From contig JAGWNT010000011.1 of assembly GCA_028871195.1 (NCBI GenBank), forward strand, positions 1 to 56,501: a stretch of DNA of 56,501 nucleotides, written 5' to 3'. Below the pieces are notes generated by a model. The model worked only from the letters and a program-made list of their open reading frames with translations. It did no database searches and had not been told where the DNA came from. Position numbers and translations under genes: made by a program. Positions 16,579 to 23,929 of this stretch are shown piece after piece. Within the stretch, counting starts at the first letter, position 1. Each line of letters opens with the position of its first letter. This stretch comes from REEB85 sp018971455. GTDB lineage: Bacteria > Pseudomonadota > Alphaproteobacteria > Acetobacterales > Acetobacteraceae.

Positions 16579-17958
16579 ATGCGTGGCCTGTTAAAGCACG
16601 CACTCACCTGTGCGGGCATCGCCGGCGCGGGCCTGTTGGGATCAGCCGGTAACGCATGGGCGCTGCCGAACTTCGCGGCGCAGACCGGGCAGCCATGCTC
16701 GGCCTGTCATATCGGTGCCTTCGGCCCGCAGCTCACCCCTTTCGGGCGCGCCTTCAAGCTGAGCGGCTTCACGACGCGGGGCGGTGATGGCCTGGCGTCC
16801 AAGATTCCGCTGTCGGGCATGGTGCTGGGCTCGTTCAACAACACCGCGAAGGATTTCCCGGCCGGCTCGGTGCCGCAGCATTACGGGCCGAACAACAATT
16901 TCGCGCTCGACCAGATCAGCCTGTTCCTGGCCGGCGGAATCGGCGAGCACAGCGGCGGGTTTGTGCAGGGCACTTATTCGGACATCAACAACGCCTTCCA
17001 TCTCGATCAGGTCGATCTGCGGCCCTACACCACGACCGTCACGCTGAACGGGGCCGAGCTGCGTCTGGGCACCACCATCAGCAACGCGCCGACGGTGACC
17101 GACCCGTTCAACTCCACCTTCGCCTGGGGCTTCCCCTACGTCGCCTCCGCCTTGGCGCCGTCGCCGGCGGCACAGCCCATCCTGGTTAGCGGCTTTGTTG
17201 CCAATTCGATCGGCGCGACCGGCTATCTGTGGTACGATCGCAGCCTGTATTTTGAGGCTGGCGGCTTTGAGTCGGTCAGCCCGTACGCCCTTGCTCGCTT
17301 CGGCACGACCTATGGCGCCGGCCGGACGGAAGGGTTGGCACCCTATGTGCGCACGGCCTACGAATGGAACTGGAACAACCAGTCGGCCCATATCGGTGGC
17401 CTGTTCATGCAGGCAAGCGCATTCCCGGCGAGCGGGCGTGTGGCGGACCGCTCCAACGGGTCTGACCAGTACACCGACCTCGGCATCGATGGCGGTTACC
17501 AGTGGTATGGCGACGGCACCAACACCTGGTCGATCTACGGCATCTACGTGAACGAGGATCAGCAGCTCAAGGGCAGCACGGCGGCAAGCAACAATGCCAA
17601 CGGAACCACGCTCGGCTCCAACTACTCGCTGAACCAGTTCCGTCTTGAGGCCTCCTACTGGTATCAAAACACCTACGGTTTCACGCTCGGATGGCAGAAG
17701 AGCTGGGGCCCGCAGAATCCCATCCTTTACAGCGGGAACGCCAACAGCAAGCCGAACAGCAACGCCTTCCTGCTGGAGGCCGATTGGGTGCCGTTCGGCA
17801 AGCAAGGCGCGTGGGGTTCGCCCTGGACCAACCTCAAGCTGGGCGTGCAATATGTCGCCTACACGCAGTTCAACGGTGCCGCCAAGAACTACGACGGTGC
17901 CGGCCGCAACGCGGCGGACAACAACACGCTGTATATCTTCTCCTGGCTGGCCTTCTGA
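16579..17958 (+). CDS. Cyc2-like outer-membrane monohaem cytochrome-porin fusion
   Basis: A 459-residue protein. The signal peptide MRGLLKHALTCAGIAGAGLL... ends at NAWA (residue 28). The mature N-terminus LPNFAAQTGQPCSACH (CXXCH at 40-44) then PQLTPFGRAFKLSGFT fits the N-terminal haem motif of Cyc2-type proteins (PxFA.QTG..C..CH...LTPFGR.FK). The remaining ~400 residues are alternating beta strands rich in Tyr/Trp/Asn and end in FSWLAF with a terminal Phe, as expected for an outer-membrane barrel. Length is close to Acidithiobacillus Cyc2 (485 residues). GGAGG six bases before ATG 16579 fixes the start; ATG 16501 lacks this and would bury the signal peptide. Fe(II) oxidation is the known role of characterised relatives; here it is inference. 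Confidence 0.8.
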   Translation: MRGLLKHALTCAGIAGAGLLGSAGNAWALPNFAAQTGQPCSACHIGAFGPQLTPFGRAFKLSGFTTRGGDGLASKIPLSGMVLGSFNNTAKDFPAGSVPQHYGPNNNFALDQISLFLAGGIGEHSGGFVQGTYSDINNAFHLDQVDLRPYTTTVTLNGAELRLGTTISNAPTVTDPFNSTFAWGFPYVASALAPSPAAQPILVSGFVANSIGATGYLWYDRSLYFEAGGFESVSPYALARFGTTYGAGRTEGLAPYVRTAYEWNWNNQSAHIGGLFMQASAFPASGRVADRSNGSDQYTDLGIDGGYQWYGDGTNTWSIYGIYVNEDQQLKGSTAASNNANGTTLGSNYSLNQFRLEASYWYQNTYGFTLGWQKSWGPQNPILYSGNANSKPNSNAFLLEADWVPFGKQGAWGSPWTNLKLGVQYVAYTQFNGAAKNYDGAGRNAADNNTLYIFSWLAF

Positions 17959-18027
17959 TCCGGCGGCCCGGCGTCTGGTATCCCAGGCGCCGGGCCAGCC
18001 TGCCCATCGGATTGTTGCGTGAGGGAG

Positions 18028-18067
18028 CGGGGCCTGGCGGCGAGAGCCGTCAGGCCCCGATCTTTTT
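18028..18067 (+). terminator. Strong rho-independent terminator
   Basis: A 14-bp stem CGGGGCCTGGCGGC (18028-18041) / GCCGTCAGGCCCCG (18046-18059), with one G-U pair and a GAGA tetraloop, followed by a T-rich run TCTTTTT. It closes the cytochrome c / Cyc2-like unit. Confidence 0.93.
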
Positions 18068-18179
18068 GCCCGTTCTTTCCGCCCGCGCCTTTCGCCCGCT
18101 CCTTTCGCCCGTCCGGCCGCGCTTGACGCGACCTTAACCGCCATCGCGCAAGACAGGATGCGTAGCGGGAGATGCGGCG

Positions 18180-18644
18180 ATGGCGTACTACACCCAGGTT
18201 CTGCAGCCGGGCGAGACCGTCAAGGCGGTCGGCACGCTGCATTGGACGATCTATGTGCGGGCGCTGGTGGCGTTGCTGGCCGCCGACGTCATGCTGATGC
18301 TGGCGCTCGGCTTCGGCGCGGCACCGCTGCACGGCTCCATGGTCCGCGCGGCGGCCGTGACCTTCGTGATCGCGGTCGCGATGTTGCTGGTGACCTGGCT
18401 CAACCGGCGCACCACCGAAATCGTCGTCACCGACCGGCGCGTGCTCTACAAGCACGGCATCGTCTCGCGCCACACGGCGGAGATGAATGTCAGCATGATC
18501 GAGTCGGTGGATGTCGAACAGGATGTCGCCGGCCGGGTGCTGGGCTACGGCACGGTGCTGATCCGCGGCTCGGGCGAAACGCTGGAAAAGCTGGCGCATG
18601 TCGCCGAACCCGTGGCACTGCGCAGCGCAATCGCGGCCGGCTAG
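18180..18644 (+). CDS. PH domain-containing membrane protein (bPH_2/YdbS-type)
   Basis: A 154-residue protein. A short cytoplasmic start (YYTQVLQPGETVKAVGTLHW) is followed by two transmembrane helices at about 25-50 and 57-78. A bacterial PH-like domain then reads TTEIVVTDRRVLYKHGIVSRHTAEMNVSMIESVDVEQD and GRVLGYGTVLIRGSG. These are the standard bPH_2 features. Such proteins lie in the inner membrane and their ligand is generally unknown. GGGAG precedes ATG 18180. Confidence 0.88.
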   Translation: MAYYTQVLQPGETVKAVGTLHWTIYVRALVALLAADVMLMLALGFGAAPLHGSMVRAAAVTFVIAVAMLLVTWLNRRTTEIVVTDRRVLYKHGIVSRHTAEMNVSMIESVDVEQDVAGRVLGYGTVLIRGSGETLEKLAHVAEPVALRSAIAAG

Positions 18645-18651
18645 AACGCCG

Positions 18652-18690
18652 CCCGCGTCGCCCCGCCCGCGTCGCCCCGTCCGCGTCGCC
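18652..18690 (+). repeat. 14-bp tandem repeat (2.8 copies)
   Basis: CCCGCGTCGCCCCG occurs at 18652-18665 and 18666-18679, followed by an 11-bp near-copy to 18690. It lies just after the PH-domain gene stop, outside any gene, and is probably slippage-derived. Confidence 0.85.
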
Positions 18691-18940
18691 GCCAGCCGGA
18701 TCGGACGAAGAATCCCCCGGCCTCCATGCTGTCTGGAGCCTGTTCATCCGAATGGCGCCCGGCGCGCCCTGTCGGAGAAATTTACACCGCCGCCTTGTCG
18801 TTGACCGCGATGGCACACAAGTGACTGGTCAACAAGCGATCATCGGAATGGTATGGAACTTGCGTCGCTTGTTTCAAAGCGAGTCCGCGCGCGATCCGGC
18901 TCGGCGGAGTCAGCGCGCGTGAGCGGTGGTGCGGGACGGG
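18691..18940 (+). other. Intergenic region with a 7-bp inverted repeat
   Basis: About 250 bp without a gene, upstream of the receiver-domain gene. GTTGACC (18800-18806) and GGTCAAC (18827-18833) form a perfect inverted repeat centred 27 bp apart, a possible regulator-binding site. I cannot place a confident promoter. Confidence 0.4.
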
Positions 18941-19327
18941 ATGGAGACGACGCGGGTGAACGTGCTGGTGGTGGATGACCGGCCGGATGTCGCGGCGACG
19001 CTCGCCGACCTTTGTCGTGCCTGCGGGGCGATGGCGCAGGTGGCCGAAGGCGGCCTCGACATGCTGGCGCTGCTCGAGATCCACCGGCCGGACTGCGTCA
19101 TCGTCGATGTCATGATGCCGGGCCAGGACGGCTACGAGGCGCTGAAGGATATCGCCGCCTACGATCCGGCGCTGCCCGTGCTGCTGGTCACCGGGCATGG
19201 CGATTCTTGGCTCGAGATGGGCCGCACGCTGGGGCGCGCGCAGGGCTTGCGGGCCGTCTACACCGCCGCGAAGCCCGTGCGCGTGCAGGTGATCCGCGAC
19301 TTCCTCGGCGCATTAGCGGCCGCCTGA
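18941..19327 (+). CDS. Single-domain response regulator (receiver protein)
   Basis: A 128-residue CheY-like receiver with no output domain. It shows the acidic pair D12-D13 in VLVVDDRPD, the phospho-acceptor D56 in CVIVDVMMPGQDGYEAL, the threonine in LLVTGHG and the conserved lysine in AAKPVR. Such proteins pass phosphate within a phosphorelay or bind a partner. No kinase is adjacent. ATG 18941 is preferred over GTG 18926 because the conserved beta-1 strand starts six residues later, though the ribosome site (GGGACGGG) is poor. Confidence 0.86.
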   Translation: METTRVNVLVVDDRPDVAATLADLCRACGAMAQVAEGGLDMLALLEIHRPDCVIVDVMMPGQDGYEALKDIAAYDPALPVLLVTGHGDSWLEMGRTLGRAQGLRAVYTAAKPVRVQVIRDFLGALAAA

Positions 19328-19345
19328 GCGCAAGCGGGCGTGGGG

Positions 19346-20515
19346 TCAGGCCGCCGGCGGGTCACCGGCTTTGCGGAACGGGGAGAGCTCGGCCAGTGCG
19401 GCCATCTCCGCCTGCTTCTCGGCGCGCTCATGCACCAGGAAATCGGCCACCGCGCGGCGCAGCCCGCCATGGCGCAGGAAATGCGCCGACCAGGTGGGGC
19501 GCGGCAGGTAGCCGCGCTGGATCTTGTGCTCGCCCTGCGCGCCGGCCTCGACCCGCGCGAGGCGATGGGCGATGGCGAAGTCGATCGCGCGGTAATAGCA
19601 CAGCTCGAAATGCAGGAACGGCCAGTCGCCGCGGCACCCCCAGTTGCGGCCGTAAAGCGCGTCGCGGCCCATCAGGTTCAGCGCCCCGGCGACCGGCTTG
19701 CCGTGGTCCAGCGCCAGCATCAGCACCACCTGCTCGCCGAGGCGCTGGCCGAGCAGCGGAAAGAAGCGCTTGGTGAGGTAGGCGCTGCCCCATTTGCGAT
19801 CGACGGTGGCGCGGTAGAAGCCGAAGAAGGCATCCCATTGCGCGGCGGTGATCTCGGGGCCGCGCAGGGCGACGAATTCGAGGCCGGCGGCCTGCGCGTC
19901 GCGGCGCTCGCGGCGCAGCGATTTGCGCTTGCGCGCGTTCAATGCCGCGAGGAACTCCTCGAAATCGCCATAGCCCGCATTCTCCCAGTGGAACTGCATG
20001 CCGGTGCGTTGCAGCCAGCCGGCGGCACCCAGCGCGGTCCATTCCGGCTCGGTGCAGAAGGTGACGTGGACGGAGGAGAGGTCGAGCTCCTCGCCGGCCT
20101 GGGCCAGCGCCCGGGCCAGGGCGGCGGGCGGGATGCCGCTGTCGGGGCGGATCAGCAGGCGCGGCCCGGGCACCGGGCTGAACGGCACGGCGACCTGGAG
20201 CTTGGGGTAGTAGCTGCCGCCGGCGCGCTCGAAGGCGTGCGCCCAGCCATGGTCGAAGACATATTCGCCGTAGCTGTGCGACTTGGCATACATCGGCGCG
20301 GCGGCGACCACGCGCCCCGCCTCGTCGCGCAGCACGGCGTGCTGCGGCAGCCAGCCCGTGCGCGGGCCGGCCGAGCCGCTCTCCTCCACCGCCGCGAGGA
20401 AGGCGTGGCTGACGAAGGGGTTGTCGGTCCCCGCGCAGCGATCCCACTCGGCCGCCGGGATCTCGGCGATGGCCGGGTGCAGGGTCAGCGTGAGGGCGGG
20501 CGAACCATCGGGCAT
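19346..20515 (-). CDS. FemAB-like GNAT-fold acyltransferase (PF04339 type)
   Basis: A 389-residue soluble protein of the FemAB-like/COG3146 family. Hallmarks are NPFVSHAFLAAVEESG near the N-terminus, AAPMYAKSHSYGEYVFD, then RKRKSLRRERRDAQAAGLEF in the middle and NWGCRGDWPFLHFELCYYRAIDFAI with GAQGEHKIQRGY toward the end. It is annotated in many genomes as a peptidoglycan-biosynthesis or N-acetyltransferase protein, but the substrate is not established. It is the last gene of a minus-strand operon, 36 bp after the RidA-family gene. Confidence 0.87.
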   Translation of the reverse strand: MPDGSPALTLTLHPAIAEIPAAEWDRCAGTDNPFVSHAFLAAVEESGSAGPRTGWLPQHAVLRDEAGRVVAAAPMYAKSHSYGEYVFDHGWAHAFERAGGSYYPKLQVAVPFSPVPGPRLLIRPDSGIPPAALARALAQAGEELDLSSVHVTFCTEPEWTALGAAGWLQRTGMQFHWENAGYGDFEEFLAALNARKRKSLRRERRDAQAAGLEFVALRGPEITAAQWDAFFGFYRATVDRKWGSAYLTKRFFPLLGQRLGEQVVLMLALDHGKPVAGALNLMGRDALYGRNWGCRGDWPFLHFELCYYRAIDFAIAHRLARVEAGAQGEHKIQRGYLPRPTWSAHFLRHGGLRRAVADFLVHERAEKQAEMAALAELSPFRKAGDPPAA

Positions 20516-20551
20516 GCGCCCAAAGATAGGCCCGTGCCCGGTCCAGGCAAC

Positions 20552-21019
20552 TCAGCCGATGCGAAACATGCCCTCGACCTCGACCGCCGCGTCGGCCGGC
20601 AGGCAGGGCACGCCGATCGTGCTGCGGGCGTGGCGGCCGGCCTCGCCGAAGATGGCGACGGCGAGATCCGAGGCGCCGTTCATCACCGCGGCGTGCTGCG
20701 TGAAGGAGGGCGCGCAGGCGATGAAGCCCCCGAGGCGGACGACCTGGCGCACGCGATCGAGATCGCCGCCGCAGGCCACCTGAAGCTGGGCGAGCACGTT
20801 GATGAAGCTCAGCCGCGCGGCGGCCGTGCCCTGCTCGATGGAGACGGCCTCGCCGAGCTTGCCGGTGCAGGCGACGCGGCCGCCCTCGGCCGGAAGCTGG
20901 CCGGAGACGACCACCAGATCGCCGGTGCGGACGGAGGGCACGTAATTGGCGATCGGCGCCATCGGCGTCGGCAGCGTGATGCCGAGTTCGGCGAGGCGGG
21001 CGGTGACGGATGCGGACAT
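20552..21019 (-). CDS. RidA/YjgF-family protein
   Basis: A 155-residue member of the RidA superfamily, in the longer YjgF-like subgroup. It has TPMAPIANYVPSVRTGDLVVVSGQLP, the FINVLAQLQVACGGDLDRV helix and PSFTQHAAVMNGASDLAVAIFGEAGRHARSTIGVPCLPADAAVEVE. The conserved Arg of the reactive-enamine deaminases appears in HARSTIG. Its usual role is hydrolysis of reactive enamine/imine intermediates from PLP enzymes; the subgroup's exact activity is uncertain. It starts 13 bp after the RNR-like gene ends, so the two are cotranscribed. GAGGAAACC precedes ATG 21019. Confidence 0.88.
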   Translation of the reverse strand: MSASVTARLAELGITLPTPMAPIANYVPSVRTGDLVVVSGQLPAEGGRVACTGKLGEAVSIEQGTAAARLSFINVLAQLQVACGGDLDRVRQVVRLGGFIACAPSFTQHAAVMNGASDLAVAIFGEAGRHARSTIGVPCLPADAAVEVEGMFRIG

Positions 21020-21032
21020 GCGGGTGGTTTCC

Positions 21033-22439
21033 TCAGGAATTGGCGACCAGCCGCAGGGCGCGGCGGCGCGGGCGGGGGGCGGCATCCTGCGGCAGGTCGA
21101 GCGGCAGCAGGGGGGAACGGTCGCGCGGCCCGTCGCCGAGGGCGTCCTCGGCGGTATCGACCGCCTCCGGCAGGTCGGCGCGGCCGAGATAGTTCACCGC
21201 GAGGTTGCGGAAGACGTAGTCGAGCAGCGAGGTGGCGCGGGCGACGCCGGGATCGCCCTCCACCGAGCCGGCGGGCCCGAAGCGGGTGAAGGTGAATGCC
21301 TCGACGAAGGTTTCGAGGGGCACGCCGTGCTGCAGGCCGAGGCTGATGGCGACGGCGAAATTGTCCATCAGGCCGCGGAAGGCCGGGCCCTCCTTGTGCA
21401 GGCCGATGAAGATCTCGCCGAGCTTGCCATCGGCGTATTCGCCGGTGCGCAGGAATATCTTGTGCCCGCCGATCGCCGCCTTCTGGGTATAGCCCGCGCG
21501 CCGCGCCGGCAGGTCGTGGCGCGCCGGCATGGGCGCGTCGTCCCGCGGGCGGGGCGGCATGGCGTGCAGGTGTGGCGCCACCGCGTCGTGCATGGCCGCG
21601 TGGGCGGCGGAGGGGATGGCGGGGAAGGGGGGGCGGCCGCCGAGGGTCGCGGCCAGGGCGGCCTCTGCGGTGATGCCGCGGGCGGCGAGGAAGGCCGCGG
21701 CCGTGCGGGTCAGCGCCCCGGCATCGTCGAGCGGTGCGAAGGCGGGCGCGATCCCGCCGGTCTCGACGCCGAGCAGCGCCTCGGCGGCGCCCGGCGCGGT
21801 GATGGCGGTTGTGGCGGCCATATTGAGCCCGAGGGCGGCGATCGCGGCGTCCGCCTCCTTGCGCAGGCGCGCGGCGAGGGAGGCTGCGAGCGCCCGCGCG
21901 GCATCGCCGTCGTAATCAAGGCCGAGGGCGGCGAGCAGGCCCGCGAGGTCGGCCACGCCGATCGCGAGGCGCGCCGCGTGCCGGGGCAGCGCCGTCCCGG
22001 CTGGCGCGGCGGGCGCGACCAGGGCCATGGCAGTTGCGGCGAGGCGGGCGGCCTGGGCGAAGCCCGGCACGTCGAGCCCGTGGGAAGGGTCGTGGAAGGC
22101 GGCGAGGTTGAGCACGAAAGTGGGGCAGGCGGTGGCCTCGCCGCGCCAGATCGCGGGTTCCGGCGCGCCGCGGCGGGTGAGGAGCAGGCGGTGCAGCGCC
22201 TCGCCGAGCGGCATGGCGATGCCGGCCTCGGCGGCGCGGGCGGCGAGCGGGCCGATCCAGGCGGCGGCCGCGGCTTCAAGGGCGGCGGCGCCGCTGCCCG
22301 GCGCGAGGGCGGCCAGCGCGGCGGCGGCGCGCGGCTCCCATGCAGCCGGCAGCGAGACGGGGCGGGAGGCCGAGTCGGGATCGGCGGCGGCGGTGGTGCG
22401 GCGCAGGCGTACGCCGCGCCAGGGGCTGGCTTTCGTCAT
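21033..22439 (-). CDS. Degenerate class II ribonucleotide reductase (NrdJ)-like protein
   Basis: A 468-residue protein that aligns by eye with the C-terminal half of adenosylcobalamin-dependent RNR. Residues 105-235 echo the barrel (FVLNLAAFHD; DLAGLLAALGLDYDGDAARAL; ATTAITAPGAAEALLGVETG at the place of the NrdJ APTGTIG...TTGIEPDFA region). Residues 315-425 are a well-preserved NrdJ C-terminal domain (GYTQKAAIGGHKIFLRTGEY, GEIFIGLHKEG, FAVAISLGLQ, TRFGPAG, SLLDYVFRNLAVNYLGR). The catalytic N-terminal half, radical cysteine region, intact PTGTIG loop and terminal zinc-type cysteines are absent, so reductase activity is unlikely. Two NrdR-like boxes precede it. Role unknown, perhaps regulatory. 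Confidence 0.75.
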   Translation of the reverse strand: MTKASPWRGVRLRRTTAAADPDSASRPVSLPAAWEPRAAAALAALAPGSGAAALEAAAAAWIGPLAARAAEAGIAMPLGEALHRLLLTRRGAPEPAIWRGEATACPTFVLNLAAFHDPSHGLDVPGFAQAARLAATAMALVAPAAPAGTALPRHAARLAIGVADLAGLLAALGLDYDGDAARALAASLAARLRKEADAAIAALGLNMAATTAITAPGAAEALLGVETGGIAPAFAPLDDAGALTRTAAAFLAARGITAEAALAATLGGRPPFPAIPSAAHAAMHDAVAPHLHAMPPRPRDDAPMPARHDLPARRAGYTQKAAIGGHKIFLRTGEYADGKLGEIFIGLHKEGPAFRGLMDNFAVAISLGLQHGVPLETFVEAFTFTRFGPAGSVEGDPGVARATSLLDYVFRNLAVNYLGRADLPEAVDTAEDALGDGPRDRSPLLPLDLPQDAAPRPRRRALRLVANS

Positions 22440-22471
22440 GCCCGGAGGCTAGGCCGGGCGCCGCGACTCGG

Positions 22472-22487
22472 GAAGCGTATTTTGCGG
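22472..22487 (-). promoter_or_regulatory. NrdR-like box (promoter-proximal, weaker)
   Basis: On the minus strand CCGCAAAATACGCTTC resembles the left half and centre of the box at 22503-22518. Its centre is exactly 31 bp (three helical turns) from that of the other box, the spacing typical of paired NrdR sites. Alone it would not be called. Confidence 0.4.
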
Positions 22488-22502
22488 TTGTTTTTATCCG
22501 CA

Positions 22503-22518
22503 CCACAAAATGCTGTGG
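22503..22518. promoter_or_regulatory. NrdR-like box
   Basis: CCACAAAATGCTGTGG is a 16-bp palindrome (CCACA/TGTGG arms) close to the NrdR consensus acaCwAtATaTwGtgt. It lies 64 bp upstream of the minus-strand RNR-like gene. NrdR normally represses ribonucleotide reductase genes, which fits the downstream gene. Confidence 0.55.
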
Positions 22519-22547
22519 ATAATCGGCGGAACGGCGCGCCGGATCCC

Positions 22548-22766
22548 TCAGTGGCGCCGGCGATGGGCCCAGCGCCGCAGCGCGACCAGGGACCAGACTG
22601 CCTCCACCATGCCGAACGGCCAGGCGCCCTGGAGGAAGCCATAGGCCGAGCCCAGCGCGCAGGCGGCGGCGAAGCCCAGCGTCCAGCCCGCGCCGCGCCC
22701 GTCCAGCGCGTAGCACACCAGCATGGCGGTGACGGCGAACAGGCCGAAGGCGGTCAGCGGATCCAT
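22548..22766 (-). CDS. Small inner-membrane protein, two predicted helices
   Basis: A 72-residue protein with two hydrophobic spans (about residues 4-20 and 27-45), then a basic tail RRWAHRRRH on the likely cytoplasmic side. The short segment YGFLQGAWPFGMVEAVWSLVALRRW resembles small CBU_0592-type integral membrane proteins, whose function is unknown. ATG 22766 follows GGAAAGG; a longer frame from 22826 adds only basic residues of overlapping DNA. It is divergent from NDUFA12. Confidence 0.7.
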   Translation of the reverse strand: MDPLTAFGLFAVTAMLVCYALDGRGAGWTLGFAAACALGSAYGFLQGAWPFGMVEAVWSLVALRRWAHRRRH

Positions 22767-22860
22767 GAAGGCCTTTCCTGCCGGCGGCCGGTGCCTCGCC
22801 CGCGCACGATCCCGGCGCGCCACCATGGACCGCGCGGCGCGGCCCGCCTATATCTGCGCC

Positions 22861-23214
22861 ATGGACATCGGCACCCGAATCAACACTTGGCTGCACGGCC
22901 GCAAGATCGGCCGCGACGGCGATGGCAACACCTATTACGAGGATCGGCGCAGCCGCGGCGACGAGAAGCCGCGCCGCTGGGTGATTTACGCCGGCGCGGC
23001 CGAGGCCAGCGCCGTGCCGCCGGAATGGCACGCCTGGCTGCACTACACCACGGACGCGCCGCTGCCCGAGACGGGGCGGCGGGCCTGGCAGAAGCCGCAC
23101 CACGCCAATGCCACCGGCACCGCCGCCGGCTACCGCCCGCCCGGCCACGACTACAAGGGCGGCGTGCGCGCGCATGCCACGGGCGACTACGAAGCCTGGA
23201 CGCCCGGCAGCTAG
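22861..23214 (+). CDS. NDUFA12 complex I accessory subunit
   Basis: A 117-residue protein of the NDUFA12 (B17.2) family: GRKIGRDGDGNTYYEDRR, RRWVIYAGAAEASAVPPEWHAWLHYTTDAPLP and a C-terminal RPPGHDYKGG. The WVIY...PPEWHAWLH core is diagnostic. In alphaproteobacteria and mitochondria it is a supernumerary subunit on the peripheral arm of complex I, acting on the cytoplasmic face of the inner membrane. It heads an operon with MlaD, a 74-residue protein, DUF2155 and OtsB; only 2 bp separate it from mlaD. Confidence 0.93.
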   Translation: MDIGTRINTWLHGRKIGRDGDGNTYYEDRRSRGDEKPRRWVIYAGAAEASAVPPEWHAWLHYTTDAPLPETGRRAWQKPHHANATGTAAGYRPPGHDYKGGVRAHATGDYEAWTPGS

Positions 23215-23216
23215 CA

Positions 23217-23708
23217 ATGGCGCAGCGCAACACCGGCGAAGTGATGGCCGGCGCGATCGTGCTGGTGGTGGCGCTCGGCTTCCTCGGCTACGCGGTGGCC
23301 AATACCGGGCGCGGCGTCGTTGCCGGCTACACGCTGCATGCCCGCTTCGATCACATCGACGGCATCGTCGTCGGCTCGGATGTGCGGCTCGCCGGCGTGA
23401 AGGTGGGAACCGTCACCGGCACCAGCGTCGATCCCAAGACCTACCAGGCGGTGGTGAGCTTCACCATCGAGCCCTCGCTGCGCCTGCCGACCGATTCGGC
23501 GGCGCTGGTCGGCAGCGATTCGCTGCTCGGCGGCAACGTGCTCTCGCTCTCGCCGGGCGGCGACGACAAGATGATCCCCGATGGCGGCACGGTGGGCATC
23601 ACCCAGTCCGCCCCCAGCCTGCAGGACCTGCTCGGCAAGTTCATCTTCAGCGTGACCGATCTCAGCAAGAACGTGCAGAAGCAGCTCGACAAGGCGGCGC
23701 CGAAATGA
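23217..23708 (+). CDS. mlaD: MlaD-family lipid-transport substrate-binding protein
   Basis: A 163-residue membrane-anchored MCE protein. The N-terminal helix (residues 8-28, VMAGAIVLVVALGFLGYAVAN) anchors it in the inner membrane, followed by the MCE fold YTLHARFDHIDGIVVGSDVRLAGVKVGTV, with DSLLGGNVLSLSPGG and IPDGGTV. MlaD hexamers bind phospholipid in the periplasm for the MlaFEDB transporter. The other mla genes are not adjacent, but the NDUFA12-mlaD-DUF2155 arrangement recurs in alphaproteobacteria. It overlaps the next gene by 4 bp. Confidence 0.92.
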   Translation: MAQRNTGEVMAGAIVLVVALGFLGYAVANTGRGVVAGYTLHARFDHIDGIVVGSDVRLAGVKVGTVTGTSVDPKTYQAVVSFTIEPSLRLPTDSAALVGSDSLLGGNVLSLSPGGDDKMIPDGGTVGITQSAPSLQDLLGKFIFSVTDLSKNVQKQLDKAAPK

Positions 23709-23929
23709 GCCTCTCCGCCCCCGAGCTGTGGCCACAGAGCGACGGGGCGCCGGTGTCGTGCCGCGAGAAGCTGCGCACGCTGGCGGAGAACCATGCGGAA
23801 CTGGCGCAGGTGATGCAGGACGCCTTCGAGGACGCCGTGCTGATGGGCGTGGACGAGGCGGCGATGCGCGCCATCCTCGCCGACATGGTGGCCGCCCTGC
23901 GCAGCCCGAAGCGGCCCGCCGGACATTGA
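23705..23929 (+). CDS. Conserved small protein of the NDUFA12-MlaD operon
   Basis: A 74-residue soluble, helical protein (SLSAPELWPQSDGAPVSCREK, LAENHAELAQVMQDAFEDAVLMG). It has no signal peptide or membrane segment; one cysteine (C19) lies in the conserved-looking VSCREKL motif. Starts and stops overlap both neighbours (ATGA with mlaD, TTGA with the DUF2155 gene), which argues for real translation. Similar proteins occupy this operon slot in related bacteria as far as I recall; function is unknown. Confidence 0.82.
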   Translation: MSLSAPELWPQSDGAPVSCREKLRTLAENHAELAQVMQDAFEDAVLMGVDEAAMRAILADMVAALRSPKRPAGH

